From: Mesodorylaimus sp. YZB2_4
Taxonomy: Eukaryota; Nematoda; Enoplea; Dorylaimida; Dorylaimidae
Reading direction: 5' to 3'
DNA: 64,000 bases
NCBI GenBank assembly: GCA_030248295.1
Contig: JASANH010001333.1
Location: 496,001 to 560,000, forward strand
Position numbers and translations under genes: made by a program
Shown: positions 23,976 through 36,394 of the stretch, piece after piece
Numbering within the stretch: the first letter of the stretch is position 1
Layout: every line of letters starts with the position of its first letter
Notes under the pieces: model-generated
Told to the model about the DNA's origin: nothing
What the model saw: the letters and a program-made list of their open reading frames with translations, nothing else
Database searches by the model: none

Positions 23976-24319
23976 AAAGTCATAATATTGTGCTGGAGTC
24001 ATATACGAGTAGCTTGTCAGAACTGTGCTACCGATGGAGGAATGTAGGGTGCTTAGACTTTCGAACACCGCGAACTGTTCTACAATGGTGACGTGAATGG
24101 TGGTCGAGGGGACTATTATTAGTGCAAATTTTTTTGGTTTGGGCTCAGACTGAATGGCAGGCTTTTCCAGCCAGGTCCCGAGACTTTCCTTGTCACATCC
24201 AGGAATCAAATGGGATTGTAGATAATCCAGCGACCTGCTTCTAAAGATGATCAAGTCCATCTCAGACTTTGGCTGGTCCCACCCATTCATCAGAGTTGCT
24301 AAGACTATTAATAGGAGCC
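23976..24319 (-). CDS. Candidate coding exon, unknown protein
   Basis: On the complement a CATATCTCAG acceptor at 24319 precedes an open frame of about 114 codons that reaches a good donor (GACTTT|GTAAGC) at 23976; phase 1 in, phase 0 out. It opens with GLLLIVLATLMNGWDQP, which could be the end of a signal peptide. The interior is protein-like (KKFALIIVPSTTIHVTIVEQ). No family is recognised and no partner exons were found. Confidence 0.35.
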
Positions 24320-24599
24320 CTGAGATATGGACCTTTCCTTATGCAGAAATTACTCAGAAAATACAGATTGTCACATTTTGCAATTTGTCTGACATTCTTA
24401 AAAGTTAGGCAGAATTAAAACGTTTTAATGCAAGGTTCTATACATGCATGCATGAGGCATATTCCGCAAATCGAGGAGTTGAACAGATATAAGAAGGTTT
24501 CTGTAACTGCTAATAGTAGAAACTAGCAAAATTGCTGTATTTTAGACCCGTTTGGCCCGATCTTTAAAAAAAGTGACCCGAACTGCCACGAAATTTAGC

Positions 24600-24770
24600 T
24601 GACCCGACCCGACCCGATCCAGGGTCTAGCCGGCGGGGAGGCATCAACCACTCCAGTTGATGCTGCAGCCGAGACTCGCCTTCCTCTAGTTGGAGGTTTT
24701 GATCCGACTCCAGTCTCTGCCACCGCCAGGGTGCGGTTGTTGCCGCCTCAACAAAAGCTATTAGCTGTCG
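24600..24770 (-). mobile_element. Small repeat fragment of the family B tail type
   Basis: CGGCGGGGAGGCATCAACC and CACCGCCAGGGTGCGG match parts of the family B tail copies in inverted orientation. Short CCCGACCCGACCC runs lie at its left. It lies just beyond the 3' end of the kinase homologue. Confidence 0.4.
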
Positions 24771-24880
24771 GGAATAGTGGTTCTCGCTTTTGAAAGCTGC
24801 ATGCTCAACAGAAACTACAAATACGATCTGTCCATTTTTCCAATAGAAACAGGCAATCTCCTTGAAAACGAAGAATTTAT

Positions 24881-27800
24881 TTACTTTTCGCACATTTCAT
24901 GATAAAATTCTTTGACTTCCTTGACCCATGTGCGACTAGCACTTCCCGATTTCCCATCTCCACTCCATTCAACAGCGCACTTTCCGTTTTTCGTATTTAA
25001 ATACCAGACAGCAGCACGAAGTAGCTGCTTATTATCTGTCGTGGCATTTGCCATTATTTTGCTAATTTCTTGCTCTAAATTCAATCTACCGAGCATAAAT
25101 TTAATATCAAATATGGTGGAAGCAACCGTATTCGAAGGTGATATGCATTGATCGGCATCCAAGCGGGTAAGGTGGTCCAGGTACCGTTCTAGCATCTCCT
25201 TGCCACACGACTGCACAACACCGAGCCACAACGATGCGGGTACCTGCAATAGCCAGGCTCTATAGTGCAGACGGCAACGCAGCAAATGCATTTCCATTGA
25301 TATTCTTATTTTAAATTGAGTCGACAATGAATTTGTGAAGGCGTGATCAAAAATCGAATTCTGATCAATCGATAAAGAGGGACTTATTGCATCCAAAATT
25401 TCCCAAGGCGTTGGTCGCTGATCCTGGTCATGTGATAACATTTTCTTTAGGAGGGCACTAACTGCACTTGGCAAGGATGGAATGTTGTTGAAAACTTCCA
25501 TGTTGTCGTTTTTGAGCTCCTTGATAATTTTTATCCTTTCTTTTTGTTTATCAGAAAGATAAAATGTGAGTAAGAGCATTCCAAAACTGTAAATATCACT
25601 TGGCCACGACAAACCGAGGTCGAACGTTGTTTGAGCGAGTTCATATTCGGGTGCTTGATAAATCGATGACTGCACGGGATTGTACCTGATATTGGATATA
25701 TAAGCTTCGAAGTATCGATTAATGCCGAAATCGGATAATCGAGGAACTAATCGATGGTGATCTAAACTGGCCAGACAAAGATTGGTTGGCAAAAGGCCCA
25801 AATGCACTAAATCCGAATCATACAGGGCCAATGCTATTTTGATGAGCTCGAAGAAGGCTTGCAAAGGTGTGGCAGTGAGAGTGTGATTTGTCTCGCACAT
25901 GGTCAGGTAATCACTAAGGTTATACTGGTCGTAATCAGTGATCATATGGACCACGACCATGATCGTCCCATCGACACTACCAGCCCCCAACGGGTGTTCT
26001 TTCATCAAGGCGGTCAATAATCGCATTCCGTACAATTCGAAATCCACTAATTCTTCGTCTTCTACACTGCTTTTGAAGCCGTTGGCATTCTTTTGTTCGA
26101 CTCGATCGAGACAGAATCGATCGAGGTCGAATGGTTGTCCCAATGACGGCGTTGAAGGCACGTCATCCAGGTCGTACAGGGTGAACCATGCGTCATGAAG
26201 AGTTGGAAAATTTCCATGGCCTTGAACTCGATAATGGGCGATCAGTTCTCGTATGAATATGGCCAAGGCCTGGGCGTCGTGGTGGTTGATGTTGCTGCTG
26301 TCGTCATTGATTGGGCGAATCATACGGTGAGCGATACATTTGAGGGAGAATGAGCGACCGTCGGAGAGTCTTTTCACTCTGTAGATCTGCAACAAGGAAT
26401 GGGTAGTAAGCGACCTGCAGCATCACAGTGGAGCTTGGTTGGGTTCCCACTCAGGGGACTCTAATCGAGAAGCCGCGGTGGCTCAGTTGGTGAATGGTTT
26501 ATAGCGTAGCGGTCAAGGAACGTGCCTCTCACGGTGGGCGCACTTTTACAGGGAAGGGTTCGACTCCCGCCTGGGAAAAAATATGTTTTTTTCCTGTGTC
26601 TTTCGCTCCTTGACTGCATGTTTTTGCTTGGGCGGTTAGTAAAATATGAGTATGGATAGAGTATGACATGACATGACATAAGTCTGCCGCTGGGCTGGCC
26701 CTGCACATCTCTGGGCGACTCACCGGGTACCGTAGAGTTGAGGACGCCGAACGGGTAGGGAATCAGGAAACTGGTTCCCGAACACCAGTCGGGAAGGTCT
26801 CCCTTCTCGCCCAGGATGCTGGTGCTGGCGCAGGATGCCCTCGCATGGAGGGACCCACTGTGGATACACACCCTGGGAAGCTGCCGCGAGAGCTGGTCAC
26901 CTCGCTCATCATGAATGACTGCTGGCCGGCTCTAGGCAAAACAGGTTGGAAGTCCCGTAGGCAACTGAGGTGCCACGGGGCCCACCCTACAAAAACGGAC
27001 TCGACTTGATTAAAAGCACCTCTTTGTTGGCTGCAAGAACTTCACGGATGAGCCTATGATGCGAAAAGAGGCGCTTATAGGTTTCGCAGAACATGCAAAG
27101 ATAGCATGACTAATGATAGACACAGCAAATGTACAGTCTATGTACAGTCGCATCAGAAAAAGTTTAAATCTTGACCTCCTTAACGCGATTCTAGCATCTT
27201 CTGAGCCCAGGTGAAGACCCATCAGTGCCCTTACTTGAGCGGGGTTTTATTATCTCGGCTCCTATTGTTAGCTCAATTTTGTAAAAAGTGAAAAGACTCG
27301 ATAGCTCAAATGATCTGTTCGCTAAGATTTAAGATTTTTGTAAATTAACGCCGATTAAAAATGTATTCACTCTTCCTTCATCCGGTAGGATATTTAACTC
27401 AATTCGCTTTTCTTTGTCATCATGGCCCTCTTTCTAGTCAAAGTGTAGAATTTAAGCTCGTATAAAGTGGGCTGACATATTCGCTGTCTTGTGCTTCAAA
27501 TCTGGCTTAAAAAAGCAAAGTTCAATCAATCTACCTATTTATCTTAAAAGAGCGCACATACAGTATTGTTTTCAACAAGCAATCATCCGGGTCCATTTCA
27601 CTCGAGCTTTTCCGAGTGGTATTTCACTGCAGTTTTATTGTGGCATTTTACTGATCCTATTCGCATCTCTCCTGCAATCGTTTGAAGTATCAGTGTCAAA
27701 CAGGCCGTTAAAGCCGACTAATAGGACTGTTTCAGTTCGTCAATATTTGGTTTAGTCCGAGGACTGTCTAGCTGGGTGGAGTTATCTTCTGCATTTGCCC

Positions 27801-28681
27801 CACATAGCTTTTAGTATGTGAACATGAAATACAGACTGCATTTGTTCAGCCACTTATATTTCAAAACCCATAAAAGGTAACAGCAAGGCCAAACGCGCAT
27901 AGCCGTCGCGACTACTGTAATTTAAATATTTTCGAATTCCAAAAAAGCAGTGGCCAGGTTGTTTGACCGAGCAATAATCCAGGTCCATTTCACTCGAGCT
28001 TTTCGAAGTGGTATTTTATTGCAGTTATATTGTGACATTTTACCGATCCTATTCGCATCTCTCCTGCGATCGCTTGAATCATCAGTCACCCCCCGCTCCC
28101 CCCGTAGCCGTTACATAGTAATCAATGACACGTGCGATCACCACCCACCGTCAAGGACATACCAAATTATGATGAAGTCGAGCCTAACCGAGTCAGTCAA
28201 TGCACTCGGCGACGAAGATGGCCCCAAAAGCGACACGATTAAGTCTGGCGAATTTCGAATCAGAGGAGGCCTCATAAAGCATTTCTAGTCTCACTGTACC
28301 AACCAACAATAGACTACTCACCTTTCCATAAGAGCTGTCTCCTATTTCTTCCAAAATGGTGTAATTTTCTAAAGGCGAAGACTTGGTTTTCGCATTTTCC
28401 GCGCGTCTATTCGCCGTTTCCATTCTGGCTGTTGCCGTCAGACCGGTTGGTTCTGAGGGCATTTTCTTGAGCGAATTTGCCACACCCGTTCTTCCAATTA
28501 TTTCTCGTGTAGCCATTTGAGGGCTTAATCTCGTTTCCTCCATAACACTTGCTCGAAATGACGATTCATTTAAGGAAACAGTTTCTACCAATTCCGTTTC
28601 ACTTTGCTGGCTAACGTTGCTTTTACTTTTATAAAAGCGACCTTTCCTTTGACGAAATGCCACGTTCGTATTGGCCGCCAT
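24881..28681 (-). CDS. Protein kinase homologue lacking the HRD aspartate (predicted pseudokinase)
   Basis: Two exons on the complement, 28322-28681 and 24881-26386, joined in phase 0 (SSYGK|IYRVKR), give 621 aa. Residues 1-105 are a low-complexity Ser/Thr-rich head. The kinase fold then shows a degenerate Gly loop (IGDSSYGK), VAIK-type Lys136 in FSLKC, alpha-C Glu167 (IRELIAHYR), DFG at 339-341 and APE at 365-367. The catalytic loop reads HLGLLPTN at 315-322, so HRD is HLG and the following Lys is Pro. A C-terminal region of about 190 aa of unknown type follows. The loop suggests a scaffold or very weak enzyme. AATAAA lies just after the stop. The 1.9-kb intron holds SINEs and two copies of a 125-bp repeat. 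Confidence 0.85.
26466..26995 (+). mobile_element. Composite SINE: family A inside family B
   Basis: The head GCCGCGGTGGCTCAGTTGG carries an A-box. A perfect tRNA B-box GGTTCGACTCC follows at 26558-26568 in GGGAAGGGTTCGACTCCCGC, then TTTTTGCTTGGG and ATGACATGACATGACATA, the family A tail. The family B body resumes at GTCTGCCGCTGGGCTGGCC through GCGACTCACCGGGTACCG to the CTGGTCACCTCG end. It lies in the kinase-homologue intron, sense direction +. Confidence 0.7.
27555..28095 (+). repeat. Two direct copies of a 125-bp repeat
   Basis: Copy 1 about 27575-27700 and copy 2 about 27965-28090 share GTCCATTTCACTCGAGCTTTT, GAGTGGTATTT/AAGTGGTATTTTA and GATCCTATTCGCATCTCTCC. They lie in the intron of the kinase homologue in the same orientation about 390 bp apart. 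There is no coding signal. Confidence 0.8.
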
Positions 28682-29270
28682 CAGTTCCTACTCACCTGCG
28701 CATACACTGCCATCGGCTGGCTAAGATATGGCATGGGTGGCTGGTTGGACCAAGTTTGGCGTACATAAGACTTACGGACGTGTCATGGCAGCCGAGTGAA
28801 GTGTACGACGAACACGAGCTGCTCGCCAAAACCCGCTTTACGTCTGTCATATGGTTGCCAATGCAGCCAACCTACTAAGTCAACATATCTTCTGGCTTTC
28901 AATAGGTTTCTTCTGTTTGCCAAGTCCCTTTGAATCATGAATTCGGGTACAGATTTAAAGAATCTAAGCTGAATATTTCAGGTTTGAACTTGATTTGGCG
29001 AACCCTCATTTTAGTGCATTCGCCTCATCATATCAAATGTTTGGTTGACAAATACTGCATTTTTTGATTTCGGTTTATGAGAAATCAATGATTCTATTGC
29101 AGTCGGGGTACAGACTATAAGTTTTTATTGTTAGGCGTGTCTTTGGTACATTTATAGAAAGTGCTAATTACAAACAAAAAGATTCATTAAAATGCTTCAT
29201 TGCCACTTCTTCCTGGGACCAGCAAACGACTTAGCCATGCACAGGGAAGTCGAAGGATGGCGTAAGTTGA

Positions 29271-30597
29271 TTATAGATCTTCGCCCGATTCCCCCTCGCT
29301 TTCTTCAACTAGAGCGCATGGGCAAGTACAGAAGCAGCAAAGACACGAATGCGGGTCGTGCCTCGTACGCTCGTCCACGATCTGGTTATACACATCGCAG
29401 GCGTACAAAAATGGATTGATGACGCTAGAAGGAGAAAAATGAAATAACAAGGCATGTTTTGGAAAAGTGAAGCCGTGCTTACCTGTTAACTACGATCAGT
29501 TCTTGCAAGAATCTGAGCATTGTGCTATAAATATAGGAGTGATGGGGCTTGAAATAGATCCATAAGGTCAATGCGTTGTATGGTCCCCAGCATATGATGT
29601 AGACGGTGAGAATAGTCAGGGTCTGGCGGCATAGGAACCGAGTCAATCGCCCGCATTTTAGCAGACCTTTGCCAAGTTTGAATCGACGACCAGCAACGAC
29701 ACGAGACGACGCATCATCTTTGGCTTCTCGACCATTCCCGTGTCTTATTTGAGCATTGACACTCGGTTCGTTCAAGTGCAGTACGACCTGGACCACGATA
29801 ACGATATAGGAAACGGCGATAATGGTGCACGGGATCCAGAATATGGTCAACAGATGGAATATGTTGTAGACTTCGAACCAGGCCATAGAACTCAAATTCA
29901 CACCATCCCTGGCCGCGATGGCCCACACGGTGACGCATTGATTCCAATTCGGTACCACTTCTCGTACTGTCCAAATCCAAAATTGGGGTACGCTACATAA
30001 GACGGCCGATGTGCAGGATATGCCTAACATCAAGTACTCTCTGGCACAACCCCTTCGACATCGACAATCCCTCGATGAGCTGGGTTTCAATAAGGTGATC
30101 ATGCGATCTAGTCCGATACACACAACTGAATTCGAGCACATATGAAATGAAAGAACGCTCAGAAAACGAACTAATTTACATAAAATCTCGCCACCTCTCC
30201 AACTATAAGTCAATGTCCAGATGACTTTGGTGAACGCATAGAAACACAGGACCATCAAATCGGCCATGTTCAATTGTAACTTCAACAAATCCGTTCTCCT
30301 ACTCTGAGATGTTGTCGAACTGAGACCTTGGCTAGCCAATGATCGGGACTTACTTCTACGCCCGCAATGCTCTAGTCTCACAGGCTCGCTCCGAGTCGAT
30401 TGGCGATTACAACTGAACGCGCCCGTCAATCGTAATCGATGCATCAGGCGCAAGCAGATCATGATGGTCATGGGGGCTCCGATGGCGATACTGACGGAGA
30501 GCAGAATAAGAACGAAGTAGTCGGACAACGAATGCTTGGGTGGCGTCATCGAGTTGATACGAGGAGTCGTCGACAAAATTATACTCTCATTCGTCAT
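29271..30597 (-). CDS. Rhodopsin-family GPCR of the GnRH/AKH/corazonin receptor type
   Basis: Exons on the complement: 29483-30597 (or from ATG 30636) and 29271-29424, joined as NS-VINPFLYA. I prefer ATG 30597 (422 aa) because ACATCTCAG just before it can be an acceptor. Seven helices are visible. TM2 has LQLNMADLMV; the family-like SWRGGEILCKL precedes TM3; the DRY motif is DRM in CIGLDRMITLLKP; TM6 has LTVYIICWGPYNALTLW; TM7 has NPFLY. The short C-tail has CLCCFCTCPC, possible palmitoylation sites. The first intracellular loop is enlarged to about 45 Ser/Arg-rich residues. Known family ligands are short amidated peptides; the actual ligand is unknown. Confidence 0.9.
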
Positions 30598-30639
30598 TTT
30601 CGGCTGAGATGTGCTATAATGTAAAACTAAGAGCATCTA

Positions 30640-33600
30640 CCTGCGCTCGCCGACGAACCTATCTACCTGAAACAAACATGGGTCTAATTAGGAGGCGGAA
30701 AAAACATGCTCGCTTGAAGACGTCTTGTCGTCGCGAACACGACAGGACGCTTAGGCTTATATCAGCGCCATTCCGCATGATAGCCAGCCCACTCATTATC
30801 GTCATCCTGCGTGACGGCCCGACAAAAGACCCTCTCCCTCGGCCCAAACAAGTCGTTCACGCTATCAACTACATCGCGTGTCCAAGACACGTGAACAATG
30901 ATGATCCTGCCTAAGAATAGGTAGCACAAGACACCAATCCGGGCTGACACAAAATGAAAGCCGACAGCTGCCTGGCTCTGGCTGATGAGCAAGTCTTACT
31001 GCGAATTCAAGTGTAAGCTGGCTGATGCAAAATATAGAAAAACGCGGAAATAACCGATGCTTCGAATCGATACAAATGAGGCAGCTTAAACAACGACTAA
31101 ACATCGTTCCAAGCACCAATTACAATTTGTAGACTACTCAAAGAGCGAAGATCACAATTTGTGATCTCGAATGGCGCCTTGTGCTTTGTTAGAATCAAGT
31201 CTGAAAAACACCTCAAAAGTCACATTCACATTTGCTTTTCGACTTGGAAAACGATTATCCTCACGGAGTCGAGACAGACCGACGATTAGCATCGCAGCTG
31301 AATGTGACAACTGAATGTGTGAACACACAGGAAGGATAGGTAGGCGTTGACGTAACTACGACCGAGTGCCATGCCCTCACACGGAAAGAACAAAAAAGTT
31401 AATGAAGGCGGTGAGCTCGTTAAATCCGACATCTTGGCTGGCTTCGTGAGGTTGAAAGCAAGACTAGAGAAGGAATAAGAATGATCCAGGAGAAAAGGCA
31501 AAATGATCAGCGGGAGACATTTTCTTCGTCGCATGGGCAATAGTCACGCGAAGAAAGGCTGTATCTTGGAATAGCTGTGGCTGGGCTGCCAAGTTCGTGC
31601 AATGTCCGGATGCTCATTAAACTAACTGAAGGTTGACTAAGTGTCATTTGTGCAATTGAGAGATGTGAGATAGGCCGATGTTGACTGTTTGAACGGTCAA
31701 CGTTTTGATTATTATTGCCAAGGGAGGGCCCAGGACACTAGGCTGCACGTGGCCAGCATCAGCCAGAGAGAGACATGTTTTGAAAGTTCAACTTGAGATT
31801 AATTTGCATAGCTGAATTTTCTAAGAGAAAAGCTATGGCCTTTTCAAAATAATTCGATCACGTTCGTGTTGTAGACAAGGCTCGCAGAGCAATTTGCTCA
31901 GGAGTGCGCCAGTCGACCCTGTTTGTCCGGCTCGTGTCCCCTGGGGGTCCTTTAAACAAAATCGATATGCACAAAGCGCATTCGATTCCGCCGCTTTGCT
32001 CTCACCCTTTTTTCTTTATAAAGCGCATTATAGAGGAGTGGTACTTTGCAAAACAGGCTCGAACCCGGCCCCGCTCCCGCCCACCGCCCTCTTCGATTCT
32101 CAAGCCCGCAGTAGTATTTCGGAGAAAACATTATTAGTTTAGGTTTAGAAAACCAGCTAATGAACAGTATGCTTATTTTGATCTAATATAATCTTTTCAT
32201 CACATACCTTATTTCCGCTGAGGCAGTCTACGTTTGGAGAGGCCGAATCGACTTGTTCTTAGAAATACTCTCAATAGCTGCTTACAAATTGGCAAAGTAT
32301 TGAGTGAAAACTTTCAACATAGTAGCTTATTGCTGACAGAAAAACAGCACCATTCTGAATGGATTATACTCTCTCAGGCCTCCCCCAATGCAAAGTGTTG
32401 CTTCCATGGCCGTAACTCAATTAGGTTCCTTCGTGTACGAGCCAGCCGCTAATGACGGAATGGCATGGCCACCATTATCACATCGAGAAAATTGAACTGT
32501 GCTCAGGAAGACCACCCTGTTGTGGTTAGTCCCGATATAGAACTTGCGCCTCTCAGATTGCACATTTTCTATTTTGTTGGCTATTGTATTTTATCGAAGC
32601 AAGGAATTTGAAATAGATCATCTTCCCGCCTGAATAAAAAGGTGAAAATTCTCAAAACAAAAGTAGCTGGACAGTAATCTTGGCAACATTATTGACGAGA
32701 CACGCGAACAAAATCACATCATGGTGCCAATCTGAATTCGTGCCACCCGGGAGGCCTATTCTTTGAGACCTTTACACAAACTCAGGGACAAATCACGTTG
32801 CACGCATAAATGGATAATTTGTTACTCGGGACACGTAAGCAAAAAAGCTGCCAGGCACGGAAGCTGTTCAACCATGGACGTCAATGCGAATGCGAGGAAT
32901 GTTCTCAATGTACCTGAAGCAAGTCAGCAGGGGCCCCGAGTATTGCACCCTCGTTGATTTTTCTGAAATTTTAGGTGTGACAGCACACTGCCATGCATGC
33001 AAGGTTTTCGTTAGCAAGCTGATTACTAATTTCTGTGCAAGCTTCTGGCAGGTTTGAAATAGAAAGAGGCCCAGAATTAGGAGTCAGGGCACACAAGCGA
33101 GTAGTAGAGCACGAGTGGGAAACGAAGTGGGCCCCCTGAGATTGCCAACCCGAGTTCTTTACTAATATAACTGTTGCTAGGTCGAAGCATCTGCTTTCCT
33201 GAAAGTTGCAGGACTCGGTCATTTGGTCACATGCTAAGACCAGCCAACTGGGCGTAAGCTACAATAGAAATGTAACCAATATTTTCAACATGTTTTTTAG
33301 CAGCGGAAGCCGAAACAGAGAATTGCAATGGCATTGTGGCTGTACACATAAACTTATCGTTGGTCATTTCACATGCGTTCTTATCATTATTCGTAAACCT
33401 AATCGTAAACTTATCGTTGTTCACTTTGTTTTTGTTTCGCCGATTTTCTTCTTACCGATGCAAGTTTCATGATAGTGTAATCATTATCTGCAATGACGCA
33501 GGCACAAAAAGTTGAATATATCAGTATGCGCACAGGGTAGAACTTAATTTTGGCCAGTAGTGTATGTCGTGCATCTCTCACTGGCAACTCTGTCATCCTT

Positions 33601-34556
33601 GGCAGCCAGTTATGCCATACTCCACCCATACCCAAGCACCATACAGCACACTCAAGGGCGAACACATAATTGACAATCTTTTTTACCTAGGCGGGAGTCG
33701 AACCCTACCCTCTGAAGTGAAAGGCCACGACCCAGGTCAGTCAAACAGACAAATCAGGACAGGTCGAAGTCAAATAATCAACATATGCTATCAATTTCGT
33801 TTGTGTATCCATCCTGGAACTTTCGACTGTCTCATTACGCCAGCACCTGAAAAAGCCTATGTTATAATTTTTTTATGAAAGCCTCTCTAAGGTCAAACCG
33901 TGCGTAAATGTAGGAGTTTTATAAAAGTAGTTTTGTTCATTTGGGCGGGCACGAGACCACCCTCCCTTATCCTAGAATCTTTCACCTACATGTATGTTCG
34001 TGTCTAATCGTTGCCTGTGACCGTGAACAATGGCCAACAGGTAATGCGAACTAAAGGAAATGACGCAAATGAACTGGAAACTCACGAGATTGTTTTCGAG
34101 CATTTCAAAGCCATGGCATCTTTCAAGCATTGATCCCATTCTTTTCTGTGAAATTCAAGGCACAATGCGGTGGCTGGCGCATCCTCGACGATCTAAAACA
34201 GAGAAGCCCATGTTTCTTTTTCGAAAACTCATGAAAATGTCAATTAGTCCTAACGTTATATTGGATTATTAGTGCGCGGCGCACAGGGAAAATAATGGTA
34301 AAATATAGTTCAGGTTCAGCACGGGAAAAAACATGATAAAAAATGTTCAGTGGGTGAAATTTTTTGACGATTTCAGTGTAGGTCACTTTTTGAACAGTAG
34401 TAGGAGAGTAGTGCCAAAATATCCAGTGCATCCTTTTTCCAATGCGCAAGCTTATCAGCTTTCAAAGCCTCAGACAACAGATCATATTCTTTCTTTTTGC
34501 AGATCTTTTTTAAGATTTTGATCTAAAAATTTTTCTGTTAAAAATTCAAACCAACA
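30640..34556. other. Intergenic region, no supported gene
   Basis: No exon with both domain likeness and splice context was found. A family A SINE lies at 33600-33735. Short repeats of CGTAAACTTATCGTTG sit near 33345-33420. Upstream exons of the GPCR (5' UTR) may lie here but could not be recognised. Confidence 0.5.
33600..33735 (-). mobile_element. tRNA-like SINE, family A
   Basis: Reverse B-box GGCGGGAGTCGAACCCTACC near 33692-33711. The family tail, read on the complement, is GTATGGTGCTTGGGTATGG and then GGAGTATGGCATAAC. The tail closely resembles the 3' terminus of the LINE at 49.1 kb. Confidence 0.75.
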
Positions 34557-35105
34557 TCATATTTTAGAATTTTTCAGTCGTGCGTGTAACAAACTGATCT
34601 CACTTTTCAAACCTTTCCTCACCTGTTTTAGTGGAATTTTATTATCGAATGCATATCCTTCTTCAGGGCTCGAAAAACAATCAAAAACGCCTTTGTGATA
34701 AATCTTGCTTTGAGCCCACCAATTTTGTAATAATTTTTTTCCCTGATCCGTCATGGACTTTTTTAAAACACAAGAATCATACCAGTCCATTTGTTTAATA
34801 AATGTGGCGCAATTGATGAGATTCCAATGGAGCCATCTCAAACATCTCGAACTGCTTAAAATGCATGGAGGTATACTAATGTTAGATTTCCACTCTCGAT
34901 AATAAATACCCAATGTTTTAGATAATTTTATTTGAATTTTTTTGTTTTCTTCTGGAATTTCTCTAATTAATTCACTGACAGTAAAATGATTTGTTCCATC
35001 GTAGAATGACTGTTTTTCTGTAATGTCAGAATTAATACTCGATTCTATAAGGCATGTGTAAAATATTGAAATGACTACAAAATATTGCACAATTTGAGGG
35101 TCCAT
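34557..35105 (-). CDS. Predicted secreted protein, 182 aa, unknown family
   Basis: A single uninterrupted frame from ATG 35105. Residues 1-20 (QYFVVISIFYTCLIESS) form a signal peptide. The mature part is basic and AT-rich in codon use, with five cysteines, including CILSSSRC and a DWYDSCVLKK segment, and a WWAQSKIYHK stretch. There are no membrane spans after the signal. No homologue is recognised. An upstream intron is possible. Confidence rests on frame length in AT-rich DNA plus the signal peptide. Confidence 0.5.
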   Translation of the reverse strand: MDPQIVQYFVVISIFYTCLIESSINSDITEKQSFYDGTNHFTVSELIREIPEENKKIQIKLSKTLGIYYREWKSNISIPPCILSSSRCLRWLHWNLINCATFIKQMDWYDSCVLKKSMTDQGKKLLQNWWAQSKIYHKGVFDCFSSPEEGYAFDNKIPLKQVRKGLKSEISLLHARLKNSKI

Positions 35106-36394
35106 TTCTAAAATACGGCACCAGAATGCAGAGTAACAGAAAATATTCTATATAAAAGATCAAAACGTGAACACGAAGAAAAGTAGGTAAAAACGATGGT
35201 CTCCGTTGCGCCTGAAATAATTCTGGCAATTGTATAGGCGCCCTGTTCCAAGACACTTGGCGTACAATCCAGGCCAGTGCTGTAACTAAACAGTTTCCAA
35301 CCTTGTTCGAACAATCGCTCTCTGTACAAGTCAGGAATTACTACGAGTTCGGAATGCAGGTTTAGAAAATAACGCAAGAATGTCGGCTGGCTGCGCAGAA
35401 ATTGGCCAATATTTTCTCAGAACAGAAAAGAATTTAGTTTGTACCAAATTTTCTAACCGCCCACTCCAGGAAGAAACAGGTTGCCGTCAACTTTTCTTCG
35501 GTTTAACTGCGTGTAGGCGCTCTATGCATCAAAAGTAGTTTTTACTTTCGTCAGTAATGTAGGCTGAAGAGGGCATTTATTGGTTTATGGGAAAAGAAAA
35601 CTTGCAAACAACAACTGATTTGGATAGGATTCTTTTAAGGGGCAGCTGAGACGTGGAAACGGAAGGATGTATCCTTAAAGAGCGTTACTAGATTGAAGGG
35701 AGTTTTTCATTAACTGGGCACAGCAAGGAGAAAGTGATCGAAACTACTGATTTTAAAAATCCCGCCAAAACTAAACCTGTTCGCAGGCTAGATTGGTGTG
35801 TGGCGCCGCGTTCCCAGTTAAACAGTTCTAGATTCTTATTTTACGCTTAAGTGCCCTTGAAAGCTATAGCAACATGGGGGGGCAAGGATTGCATACTTTG
35901 TTTTGCTGAAATCCGTTCCCTGATTTTGATATGCGTGATTCGAATTTTCAGAGAATGAATTGTACGCATGCGCGCGCTTTTGACGGTGATGCGCAGGCAG
36001 CAGGTCTTACTGTAACCGCTAGTTTCTCATCAGTGTTTCTGCATACCTTTTAATTTGTGATTACAATTTTCGAGAAAGTATGTTGAAGCGCCACAATTGC
36101 GAGAAAAACCAATTCCTATCTTTTGCCATGGCCTTTTTGACCAATGAAGCCATCCGACAAGGTCGACCGCATCCTGGGGAGGGGGAGGGGTTCGCGGCTG
36201 GTGGTCGACCGCAGAGGGTTTTTAAATTTTTGATGGCAAAACCATTGCTTGAGTCAGCAACCCTGACTGGGAGGCCACAGTTCTGTTCCTGCTTGAGGAT
36301 TTTTTGTGTACGCCCGTTCTCGCAAGAGAGAGAGAACAGACCTTCGAAGGCAATTTGGAAGGTCTGTCGCTGGTCTTAAAAACTTGGCTCTAGG

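Noticed and set aside
26540-26580. Possible tRNA gene (perfect B-box)
   Set aside because: The surrounding sequence does not form a cloverleaf and the copy is part of a dispersed SINE with the family tail.
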